NCBI GenBank assembly: GCA_036521995.1
Contig: DATDGR010000121.1
Span: 1 to 32,490 of the forward strand
DNA from: Gp13-AA77 sp036521995
GTDB taxonomy: Bacteria > Acidobacteriota > Terriglobia > UBA7540
Direction of reading: 5' to 3'
Length of the DNA stretch: 32,490 bases
Positions 8,309 through 18,535 of this stretch are shown one piece after another; positions within the stretch are counted from its first letter, which is position 1; each line of letters starts with the position of its first letter. Position numbers and translations under genes: made by a program. The notes below the pieces were generated by a model. That model did not search any database. It saw nothing but the letters and a program-made list of their open reading frames with translations, and had not been told where the DNA came from.

Positions 8309-8330
8309 AGCTAAGATAGGTTAGTCGACT
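8301..8330 (+). promoter_or_regulatory. Inverted repeats over the hrcA -10 region, possible operator
   Basis: CTTAG-AATAG-CTAAG (8301-8315) is a perfect 5-bp inverted repeat overlapping the -10 box. It is followed by the 8-bp palindrome AGTCGACT at 8323-8330. Their position would let a repressor block initiation. Neither matches the canonical CIRCE box (TTAGCACTC-N9-GAGTGCTAA) normally bound by HrcA. Operator function is inferred. Confidence 0.3.
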
Positions 8331-8351
8331 GATAAGGCGCAACTTAAAGCC

Positions 8352-9404
8352 ATGCCAGACCGCGGTGAGCTCGAAAGAAGGCAGCTTGAGGTGCTTTCAG
8401 CTATTGTGAGCCGTTATGTGGCCACAGGTGCAGCGGTTGGATCGAAAGCGGTCGCCGAACACTTGGGTGAGGACCTGAGCTCGGCCACCATCCGCAACAT
8501 AATGGTTGAACTCGAAGCTGCCGGCTACCTGGAGCAGCCCCACGTTTCAGCCGGGCGGATCCCGACAGAGAAGGCCTATCGCCTTTACGTGGACCGCGTG
8601 GCGGGCGGGTGCAGCCTCCACCCGGAAACCGCTCGATATATCCACCAATCCCTGGGCCCGGAAGGCATTTCGCCCGAGCAGTTAATGGCCCGAAGTTCGC
8701 GTCTGCTCGCCGAACTCTCCGAGAACGTGGGGTTGGTGCTGGCCCCGGCTCGCAGCGAGAAGCTGCTGGAGCATGTTAAGTTTGTGGCCCTGCCGGAGCG
8801 GCGAGTGCTGGTGGTGATCGTCTCCCGGCCCGACGTGGTAGAGAACCAGGTGATCCGGCTGGAACAGGAGCTTCCACAAGGCGAACTGGACCGCGCCGCC
8901 GACTATCTGAATGCCGAGTTCCGGGGCTGGTCGCTGCGGACCATCCGCCTGGAAATCTTCAAGCGCATGGAAGATCTGAAGGCCACGTGCGAGACGCTGC
9001 TGACGCGCCTGGCCCGCCTCTTTTCCGAAGGCGCGATCGGCCAGCAGGAATCAGGCCTCCTTTTCATGGATGGCGCCGCCAGGATGCTCGGACAGCCGGA
9101 GTTTGTGGATGCGCGGCGGGCGAGGGCGTTGCTTGAAACTTTCGAGCAGAAGGCCAAACTGGTCCAGATTCTGACGGCGTGTCTCGAATGCTCCTCGGGC
9201 TCGCGCGCCACCATTCTGATTGGACGGGAGAATCCCGCCGCCGAGATGCGGAACTTCACGCTGATCGTCGCGCCTTACTCCTACCGAAGCCGGACGGTGG
9301 GGGCCGTGGGTGTGGTGGGTCCGACGCGCATGGCATACGACCGCGCCATCCACACAGTGGAGTACATTGCCCAGGTCACGAGCAGGCTGCTCAGCGCGAA
9401 TTGA
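8352..9404 (+). CDS. hrcA: Heat-inducible transcription repressor HrcA
   Basis: The 350-residue HrcA represses class I heat-shock genes through CIRCE operators and is kept active by GroEL. The N-terminal winged helix is clear (ILSAIVSRYV-like start, GSKAVAE, SSATIRNIMVELEAAGYLEQ). It is followed by the signature HVSAGRIPTEKAYRLYVD near residues 62-79. The remaining 250 residues match the GAF-like and dimerisation domains, ending with GVVGPTRMAYDRAIHTVEYI. Length is typical. The ATG at 8352 lacks a strong ribosome site. It heads a hrcA-grpE-dnaJ run, which strengthens the call. A TTGACA/TAGAAT promoter lies upstream. Confidence 0.97.
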   Translation: MPDRGELERRQLEVLSAIVSRYVATGAAVGSKAVAEHLGEDLSSATIRNIMVELEAAGYLEQPHVSAGRIPTEKAYRLYVDRVAGGCSLHPETARYIHQSLGPEGISPEQLMARSSRLLAELSENVGLVLAPARSEKLLEHVKFVALPERRVLVVIVSRPDVVENQVIRLEQELPQGELDRAADYLNAEFRGWSLRTIRLEIFKRMEDLKATCETLLTRLARLFSEGAIGQQESGLLFMDGAARMLGQPEFVDARRARALLETFEQKAKLVQILTACLECSSGSRATILIGRENPAAEMRNFTLIVAPYSYRSRTVGAVGVVGPTRMAYDRAIHTVEYIAQVTSRLLSAN

Positions 9405-9594
9405 GGGGTCCCGGGCCGGCGAAATTTGCCCCGCACCACGGAATGCAGCGGAACATCCAATACGATGGGGAGGCGGGGCTCCGCCAGCCTGCTCTTAGCT
9501 GCCAGGGCCGCCGTCTAACACCACAAGCTCTACATCGAGCCGGCCTCACGCCGATCTCGAATCAAGCCGTTATGCAATAGGAATCGAAGAGAAA

Positions 9595-10236
9595 ATGAAG
9601 ACTGAGAACGATATCCTCAAAGAGCCCGCTTCCGCTGGCGGTTCAGCCGTCCCCGGGGCGCCGCCAGCTTCCACCGCTGCAAGCCCCGGAGCCGCGGAGC
9701 CGGCGTCCGGCTCGGGCGATCTGCCCGAAGACCTGGCGGGAGCCTACCGAAAAGCTGTGGCCGAGAAACAGGAGATCTATGACCGGCTGCTGCGCAAACA
9801 GGCGGAGTTCGAAAACCTGCGCAAGCGCGTCGAGCGAGAGAAGGAAGAGTTTCTGAAGCTCGCCACGGCGGATCTGATTCGTTCGTTGCTGCCCGCGCTC
9901 GACAGCTTCGAGCGCGCGCTCAAGTACCGCGACCCGAAGGTTCCGCCGGAGTTTTACAAGGGCGTTGAGCTGATCTACAAGGAGTTCATGGAAGTTCTCG
10001 GCCGGGCGGGCCTCGATCCTCTCGATGCCAAGGGCAAGATCTTCGATCCGCACCTGCATCAGGCCGTGGAGAGAGTGGAATCCAGCCAGCACCGCGACCA
10101 GGAGATCGTCGAGGAGCTGCAACGCGGGTACAAGTTGAGGCAGCGCCTGCTGCGACCGGCCGTAGTGAAGGTGGCCGTCTCCCCGAGAGCCCCGACGAGG
10201 GAGGACAGGGAGGAGAAGGCGCGGGCCTCGAGCTAG
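9595..10236 (+). CDS. grpE: Nucleotide exchange factor GrpE
   Basis: The 213-residue co-chaperone releases ADP from DnaK. Residues 1-45 are a low-complexity Ala/Pro/Gly/Ser tail. A long dimerising coiled coil follows (AYRKAVAEKQEIYDRLLRKQ, then EFENLRKRVEREKEEFLKLA). The C-terminal beta-domain is recognisable from FDPHLHQAVERVES to LRPAVVKVAV. After that it has a charged tail. The gene lies 190 bases after hrcA, a gap with a small GC hairpin (9472-9485), and 58 bases before dnaJ. Its partner dnaK is not in this window. Confidence 0.96.
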   Translation: MKTENDILKEPASAGGSAVPGAPPASTAASPGAAEPASGSGDLPEDLAGAYRKAVAEKQEIYDRLLRKQAEFENLRKRVEREKEEFLKLATADLIRSLLPALDSFERALKYRDPKVPPEFYKGVELIYKEFMEVLGRAGLDPLDAKGKIFDPHLHQAVERVESSQHRDQEIVEELQRGYKLRQRLLRPAVVKVAVSPRAPTREDREEKARASS

Positions 10237-10256
10237 GAAGGCTTGACGGCGCCTTC
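10237..10256 (+). other. Hairpin between grpE and dnaJ
   Basis: GAAGGC (10237-10242) and GCCTTC (10251-10256) form a perfect 6-bp stem with an eight-base loop, starting directly after the grpE stop codon. No U-tract follows, so it is more likely an mRNA processing or stability element than a terminator. Confidence 0.3.
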
Positions 10257-10294
10257 GTAGGAAACTCTGGGATCGCTTGGCAGAGTCCATCACC

Positions 10295-11419
10295 ATGAGC
10301 CAGAAGCGGGATTATTACGAGGTCCTGGGCGTCCAGCGGAACGCCGCCGAGACGGAGCTTAAGAGCGCTTACCGGAAGCTCGCCTTGCAGTATCACCCCG
10401 ACCGCAACCCCGAAAACAACGACGAAGCTACGGAAAAGTTCAAGGAGATCACCGAAGCTTACACCGTTCTGGCGGACCAGGAGAAACGGTCCGCCTACGA
10501 CCGCTTCGGGCACGCCGGCGTTTCGGGCTCGGCCGGACCGGGCTGGCCGGACCCCTCCTCCACCATCTTTGCGGATTTCGAGGACCTGTTTGGCGAATTC
10601 TTTGGCGGCGTCTTCGGACGCCCCCGGGGTTCGAGGACGCGCGTGCAGCGCGGCGCGGACTTGCGCTACGAAATGGAGATCGCCTTCGAAGAGGCGGCGA
10701 ACGGCCTTGAGACCAAGATCAAGATTCCGCGCTGGGAGACCTGTGCGGAGTGCGGCGGGCGCGGTGCCATGCGAGGTAGCTCTCCAGTGACCTGTTCAAC
10801 CTGCAGCGGTCGCGGACAGCTCCGGCACCAGCAAGGACTGTTCACCGTCAGCCGGACCTGCCCCGCATGCCAGGGCATGGGCCAAGTCATCAACGACCCC
10901 TGCCCCCAGTGCCAGGGAGAAGGCCGTCTGCGGCAGGAAAAGGTACTGGGAATCAAGGTTCCGGCCGGCGTTGAAGACGGCATGAAGCTGCGCGTGAGCG
11001 GCGAGGGCGAGGGCGGAGTGTTCGGCGGTCCGCCGGGCGACCTTTACGTTGTGCTTCACGTCCGCGAGCACTCCTACTTCGAGCGTAACGGCAGCGATCT
11101 GTACTGCAACATTCCCCTTTCGGTGGCGCAGGCCGCGCTCGGCGCCGAGATCAAGGTGCCCACTCTGCGCGGACCGGAGCGGCTCCGCATTCCGGAGGGC
11201 ACTCAGCCCGGTTCCATTTTCCGATTGCGAGGCTTCGGCCTGCCCCACGTGGAAGACCATGGGCGCGGAGATCTGTTTGTGCGCGTCCAGGTGGTGATTC
11301 CCAGTCACCTCTCGCGGGAGCAGCGGCACCTGCTTGAATCTCTCAGCTCCACCAGCCGGGTGGACAATAAGCCGGTGGTCCGGCAACCTTCCAGCCGGGT
11401 GAAAAACGGCTTTGGGTGA
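10295..11419 (+). CDS. dnaJ: Chaperone DnaJ (type I, full-length)
   Basis: The 374-residue DnaJ delivers substrates to DnaK and stimulates its ATPase. The J domain spans residues 5-70 with the essential HPD at 34-36 in YHPDRN. A short G/F-rich linker (about 72-110) carries FADFEDLFGEFFGG. The zinc domain has all four CxxCxGxG units: CAECGGRG, CSTCSGRG, CPACQGMG and CPQCQGEG (about 150-210). The C-terminal substrate-binding domains are complete. I start at ATG 10295 because the family begins a few residues before DYYEVLG; an upstream TTG at 10277 adds only six unlikely residues. Small dyads (AAGCC-TAG-GGCTT at 11468-11480) follow before lepB. Confidence 0.97.
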   Translation: MSQKRDYYEVLGVQRNAAETELKSAYRKLALQYHPDRNPENNDEATEKFKEITEAYTVLADQEKRSAYDRFGHAGVSGSAGPGWPDPSSTIFADFEDLFGEFFGGVFGRPRGSRTRVQRGADLRYEMEIAFEEAANGLETKIKIPRWETCAECGGRGAMRGSSPVTCSTCSGRGQLRHQQGLFTVSRTCPACQGMGQVINDPCPQCQGEGRLRQEKVLGIKVPAGVEDGMKLRVSGEGEGGVFGGPPGDLYVVLHVREHSYFERNGSDLYCNIPLSVAQAALGAEIKVPTLRGPERLRIPEGTQPGSIFRLRGFGLPHVEDHGRGDLFVRVQVVIPSHLSREQRHLLESLSSTSRVDNKPVVRQPSSRVKNGFG

Positions 11420-11523
11420 GATGCAGGGTCGCCGCCAGGTGCTAAGGGCTGAAAATTGGATGGCCATAAGCCTAGGGCTTGGCGCTTGGCGGCATTTAAG
11501 ACAGACTTCAGGAGGAAAGGAAA

Positions 11524-12111
11524 GTGCGGGAAGGTATGGAGCAGAAACGGTCGTCGGTCCGACAGGCTGGCCCAGAAAACGCGCTCCGTCGGCGGCGCGG
11601 CCTCTTTGAGGCGCGCTTCTGGCTGCGCGATCTTATTCTTTCTCTGTTACTTGCCTTCGTGGTGATCGTGTTCCTTTACCAACCGGTGCAGGTGGAGGGC
11701 ACGAGCATGATGCCCCGCCTTTACGATCACGAGCGCATTTTCATCAACAAGTTCGTCTACCGCTTCGAGCCTATTCAGCGCGGTGACATCGTTGTGTTTC
11801 GCTACCCGCTCGATCCTTCGAAGTCGTACATTAAGCGGGTGATCGGGCTGCCGGGGGAGTGGGTGAGCATTCAGCAGGGCGTGGTATGGATCAATGGCCG
11901 GCCTCTGACCGAAGCCTATGTTCCGGCGAGCTATCTTGACCACGACAGCTACCCCCCGATCTTTGTCGAGGCTGAGCACTATTACGTCCTCGGCGACCAT
12001 CGGGAGTCATCGAATGACAGCCGCGTGTGGGGCACAGTCGATCGCAACTTTATTTACGGCAAGGCGGCCTTTATCTACTGGCCGCTGAATCAGTTAGGGA
12101 CGCTGCAATAA
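11524..12111 (+). CDS. lepB: Signal peptidase I
   Basis: The 195-residue membrane serine protease cleaves signal peptides of secreted proteins. One N-terminal membrane anchor lies at about 36-52 (LILSLLLAFVVIVFLYQ). The catalytic Ser61 is in EGTSMMP and the catalytic Lys104 in YIKRVIGLPG. The box GDHRESSNDSR confirms type I signal peptidase of the short bacterial form. GTG at 11524 is preceded by GGAGGAAAGGAAA; an ATG four codons later (11536) is the alternative. It lies about 100 bases downstream of dnaJ and probably belongs to the same plus-strand transcription run. Confidence 0.95.
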   Translation: MREGMEQKRSSVRQAGPENALRRRRGLFEARFWLRDLILSLLLAFVVIVFLYQPVQVEGTSMMPRLYDHERIFINKFVYRFEPIQRGDIVVFRYPLDPSKSYIKRVIGLPGEWVSIQQGVVWINGRPLTEAYVPASYLDHDSYPPIFVEAEHYYVLGDHRESSNDSRVWGTVDRNFIYGKAAFIYWPLNQLGTLQ

Positions 12112-12296
12112 GCCGGTTTCTCAGGTTTTCAGCCGTTAGTTTAAGTTGCCAGTTTGGTGTTTGTCGGTGTGACGTCAACCGGCGCCGGGCGCGGGTTGGG
12201 TCGGCGTGGTAGCTTGGCTAGATTGACCCACGGGACTATCATTCGATGTACACTGTTGGCTGAAAACTGGCTTGGAGACCGAGAGTTCGAATCGAC

Positions 12297-13430
12297 ATGG
12301 AAGCCATTCTGGCACTCGAAGACGGCCGGATCTTCCGGGGACGCAGCGGCGGCGCCCCCGGTGAGCGCTGCGGCGAGGTGGTTTTCAACACGTCGCTGAC
12401 CGGTTACCAGGAAATCCTCACCGACCCCTCTTATACCGGCCAGATCGTCATCCTGACCTACCCGCATATCGGCAATTACGGTACCAACGGGCTGGACAGC
12501 GAGTCGGTGCGCCCGTACGCTGAAGGACTGGTGGTCCGTGAGTTGAGCCGCCTTGCCAGCAACTGGCGCTCGACGGAAGGCGCGTCGAAGTTCCTGGCCG
12601 GGTTCGCGGTGCCGGTGATCTCCGAGCTCGACACACGCGCGCTGGTCCGCCATTTGCGGCTGCACGGCGCCCTGCGCGGCATCATCTCGACGGTCGACCT
12701 GGACGAGGCCAGGCTGGTGGCAAGGGCCAAAGCGTCGCCCAGCATGGTAGGGCTTGATCTCGCCAGCCGCGTGAGCACGGCGTCGCGCTACGAGTGGAAG
12801 GAACCGTCAGCCAGAATCTTTGGTGAGGATGGGAGCCCGCGGCCGCCTGTGCGCTTTCACGTGGTCGCTTACGATTACGGTATCAAACACAACATTCTAA
12901 GGCGCCTAGTCGATATTGGCGCCCGCGTGACGGTGGTCCCGGCGACGACCTCTGCCAGCGACGTGCTGGATCTTAAGCCGGACGGCGTATTCCTGTCGAA
13001 TGGCCCCGGCGATCCGGAACCGGTGGATTATGCCGCCCAAGCAGTGCGAGAGCTTGCCGGGCGCGTCCCCATTTTCGGCATCTGCCTGGGCCACCAGATC
13101 GTGGGCCTGGCGCTCGGCGGGCGCACCTATAAGCTCAAATTCGGGCATCACGGTGGGAATCACCCCGTGATGAACCTGGAAACCCAGAAGGTCGAGATCA
13201 CCGCACAGAATCATGGGTTTGCGGTCGATCCGGACTCCCTCAAGGCGAGCGAGGTGGCGTTGACCCACCTGAATCTAAACGATCAGACGCTCGAAGGCCT
13301 GCGACATCGTTCCCTGCCGTTGTTCAGCGTCCAGTACCATCCGGAGGCCTCGCCGGGTCCGCACGACGCGGCTTATCTGTTCGAGCGCTTTGCGAGCATG
13401 ATGGAGGACCATCGGGGAGCGGCCCGGTGA
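12297..13430 (+). CDS. carA: Carbamoyl-phosphate synthase small (glutaminase) subunit
   Basis: The 377-residue CarA hydrolyses glutamine and passes ammonia to CarB for carbamoyl phosphate, the precursor of pyrimidines and arginine. The N-terminal CPSase domain (GEVVFNTSLTGYQEILTDPS, then IGNYGTN) is complete. The class I glutamine amidotransferase domain carries the nucleophile Cys263 in FGICLGHQI, plus GHHGGNHPV and the His-Glu pair in QYHPEASPGPHD. ATG 12297 fits the family N-terminus; its ribosome site is weak. Unusually, carB does not follow directly: an unrelated gene and about 840 bases intervene. Confidence 0.97.
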   Translation: MEAILALEDGRIFRGRSGGAPGERCGEVVFNTSLTGYQEILTDPSYTGQIVILTYPHIGNYGTNGLDSESVRPYAEGLVVRELSRLASNWRSTEGASKFLAGFAVPVISELDTRALVRHLRLHGALRGIISTVDLDEARLVARAKASPSMVGLDLASRVSTASRYEWKEPSARIFGEDGSPRPPVRFHVVAYDYGIKHNILRRLVDIGARVTVVPATTSASDVLDLKPDGVFLSNGPGDPEPVDYAAQAVRELAGRVPIFGICLGHQIVGLALGGRTYKLKFGHHGGNHPVMNLETQKVEITAQNHGFAVDPDSLKASEVALTHLNLNDQTLEGLRHRSLPLFSVQYHPEASPGPHDAAYLFERFASMMEDHRGAAR

Positions 13431-13481
13431 AAAAGGGACGGGGCAAAACAGCCAAGCCCCGGCTACCGGAAGCGGGGACCT

Positions 13482-13547
13482 GACCGGGAACAAAGCTGGA
13501 ATGTTATTGAAAATAAATGGCCTGGCCCTGGCAGGTATCTCCCGGTC
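13482..13547. repeat. 8-bp inverted repeat downstream of carA
   Basis: GACCGGGA (13482-13489) and TCCCGGTC (13540-13547) are perfect reverse complements flanking a 50-base AT-richer centre. A second GC-rich dyad (CCCCG...CGGGG, 13457-13477) lies just before. Both sit between the carA stop and the nucleotidyltransferase-like gene, so they may be a terminator-like structure or the boundary of inserted DNA. No matching copy was seen on the carB side. Confidence 0.35.
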
Positions 13548-13597
13548 AATGAGAAATGCCCGGTTGGGTCGGAGGACAAGCGGTAGTCGAGGTTGCC

Positions 13598-14206
13598 ATG
13601 CAGTTCCTCCAGTATCTTGAAGAAGCGGCTTCCAAGGGTGAGGCGGTCAATCTTGTGTTTGAAGAGCGTCTGTTCAATCTCGTCGGCATCCTCCAGAAGA
13701 TTGCAGGCCCATTCGCGGCAGCAGGTATCCCTTATGAGGTCGTCGGCGGGCTGGCAGTTCTCATCCACGTTGAAGAGGCAGGCCCCGCGCATTCCGTTCT
13801 GACGCGGGATGTGGACATCCTGATCAGCCGCTCCGATCTCGAACGCGTTGTAGCGATCGCGGAATCGCACGGTTTTCGCTTTCGGCATGCGGCCGGCGTG
13901 GAAATGCTCCTGTATGGCGATAAACCCGCGAACGCGATTCACCTTCTGTTTGTCGGTGAGAAGGTCAAGGCGACCCAGACAATTCAGAATCCGCGCGTGG
14001 TGCCTGAGCGCAAGACGATCAAGGGAGAGGAAGTTGCGGTAATCCCGGTGGCTGACTTGGTCCGGATGAAGCTGAGCGCTAACCGCGACAAGGACCGCGT
14101 TCACCTCCGTAGTCTCGATGCGACCGGTCTGATCACACCCGAAATCGAGCGCGGATTGCCGGAACCTCTGCGGGCGAGGCTCCAGCGGGTTCGGGAAACG
14201 GAGTGA
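13598..14206 (+). CDS. Nucleotidyltransferase-fold protein
   Basis: The 202-residue product (start ATG 13598; a longer start at 13556 has no ribosome site) has the outline of a minimal nucleotidyltransferase. VVGGLAVLIH (about 48-57) gives the GG motif, and LTRDVDILI (about 68-76) gives the DxD pair Asp71/Asp73. A tail motif VADLVRMKL...RDKDRVHLRSL (about 151-173) resembles uncharacterised NTase-like proteins related to the AbiEii/MNT group. The third carboxylate strand reads AIHLLFVG, with His115 where an Asp is usual, so catalysis is doubtful. It is inserted between carA and carB. Similar proteins are often orphan or toxin-antitoxin-like; no antitoxin-like partner is visible. Molecular function is unknown. 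Confidence 0.8.
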   Translation: MQFLQYLEEAASKGEAVNLVFEERLFNLVGILQKIAGPFAAAGIPYEVVGGLAVLIHVEEAGPAHSVLTRDVDILISRSDLERVVAIAESHGFRFRHAAGVEMLLYGDKPANAIHLLFVGEKVKATQTIQNPRVVPERKTIKGEEVAVIPVADLVRMKLSANRDKDRVHLRSLDATGLITPEIERGLPEPLRARLQRVRETE

Positions 14207-14273
14207 TGGTCCGTTCGCAGAAGGCGCACAGTTTGAAATGCGCCGCTACGGCCTTTGACTTTCGACTGTTTTC

Positions 14274-17501
<3,228 letters not shown>

Positions 17502-17507
17502 GGAGCG

Positions 17508-18452
17508 ATGAATTTTGATCGTTCTTCGTGGCTGCCGATGACGACAAGGCAAATCTTGGATCGCTTGAAGGGCATGGTTCCGCCGCTGGTCACGCCCTTC
17601 GACCGCAGCGGTAACGTCGACGAAGGCGCCTTCCGTGCCAACCTCGAACGCTATACGGGAATTGGATTTGCGGGCGTGATGGTGGCGGGAACGACCGGCG
17701 AAGCGCCGTTGCTGACGGACCGGGAGCGCCTCCGGCTCACCGAACTCGCGCGCAGCCTTGTGAGTCCCAAGGAACTTGTCGTCACCGGTACCGGTCTCGA
17801 AAGCACGCGCGAGACGATTCGGCTGAGTCGCGAGGCCATCGATCACGGGGCGGACTTGGTGCTGGTGGTTACGCCCTGGTACTACAAGGCGAAGATGGAC
17901 GGGGCCGCGCTCGTCGCTCACTATCGCAGCGTGGCCGATGCCCTGACCCGCCCGCTTCTAATCTATTCGATCCCGCAGTGCACCGGCGTGCGGATACCGG
18001 TGGAGGCTATCGTGACGCTCGCGCGCCACCCTAACATTGTCGGCCTCAAGGAGAGCTCGGGCGATCTCGCCTATCTGCGCCGGGTCCTCCGGCGTGTTCC
18101 GCCAGGCTTCCGCGTCTTTTCCGGATCTCTCATGATTCTGCTCGATGTCTTGCGCGCGGGCGGGGCCGGAGGCATCGTGGGCCAGGCTAACTTTGCGCCG
18201 GATTTGTGCGTGGCCTTCTATGAGGCTTACCGGACGGGCCGCCTAAGCCTGGCACGCGAACTGTTCGCCAAGCTCGTGCCCCTGGCGGTCGAGATCAGCG
18301 TGAAATACGGAACCCCAGCGGTCAAAGCAGCGATGGATCTGGTGGGATTTCGCGGGGGTGATCCGAGGAGTCCGCTGCTTCCCCTGGATGCGAGAGCGCG
18401 GCGAGCCATCGCTCGCACACTCCAAGCCGCCCGCGCCAGCCTGGCATTTTAA
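17508..18452 (+). CDS. DHDPS/NAL-family class I aldolase (annotated dapA-like)
   Basis: The 314-residue (beta/alpha)8 aldolase starts at ATG 17508 with GAGGAG just upstream, six bases after carB. The Schiff-base lysine is Lys181 in GLKESSGD. Tyr153 in LIYSIP and the GTTGE loop (61-65) complete the usual active site. True dihydrodipicolinate synthases carry Arg in YNVPxRTG to hold the semialdehyde carboxylate. Here the segment reads YSIPQCTG, with Cys158 in that place. This resembles 4-hydroxy-2-oxoglutarate aldolase and other family members rather than DapA. I therefore give the family and not a substrate. If it is the only such gene in the genome, a lysine-pathway role is still possible. Confidence 0.9.
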   Translation: MNFDRSSWLPMTTRQILDRLKGMVPPLVTPFDRSGNVDEGAFRANLERYTGIGFAGVMVAGTTGEAPLLTDRERLRLTELARSLVSPKELVVTGTGLESTRETIRLSREAIDHGADLVLVVTPWYYKAKMDGAALVAHYRSVADALTRPLLIYSIPQCTGVRIPVEAIVTLARHPNIVGLKESSGDLAYLRRVLRRVPPGFRVFSGSLMILLDVLRAGGAGGIVGQANFAPDLCVAFYEAYRTGRLSLARELFAKLVPLAVEISVKYGTPAVKAAMDLVGFRGGDPRSPLLPLDARARRAIARTLQAARASLAF

Positions 18453-18535
18453 CCTTTACTCGCCTCCAGTCATCTAATGTCGGACCGGGCGAGGGGATTC
18501 GGTTGCGCTTCCCCGGCTGCGTGCCAACAAACCTT

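Noticed and set aside
8160..8351. CIRCE element before hrcA
   Set aside because: I looked for TTAGCACTC-N9-GAGTGCTAA and variants; only unrelated short dyads are present.
12280..12300. GTTCGAATC resembling a tRNA T-loop before carA
   Set aside because: No acceptor stem, anticodon arm or 3' end can be built around it; it is simply carA upstream sequence.
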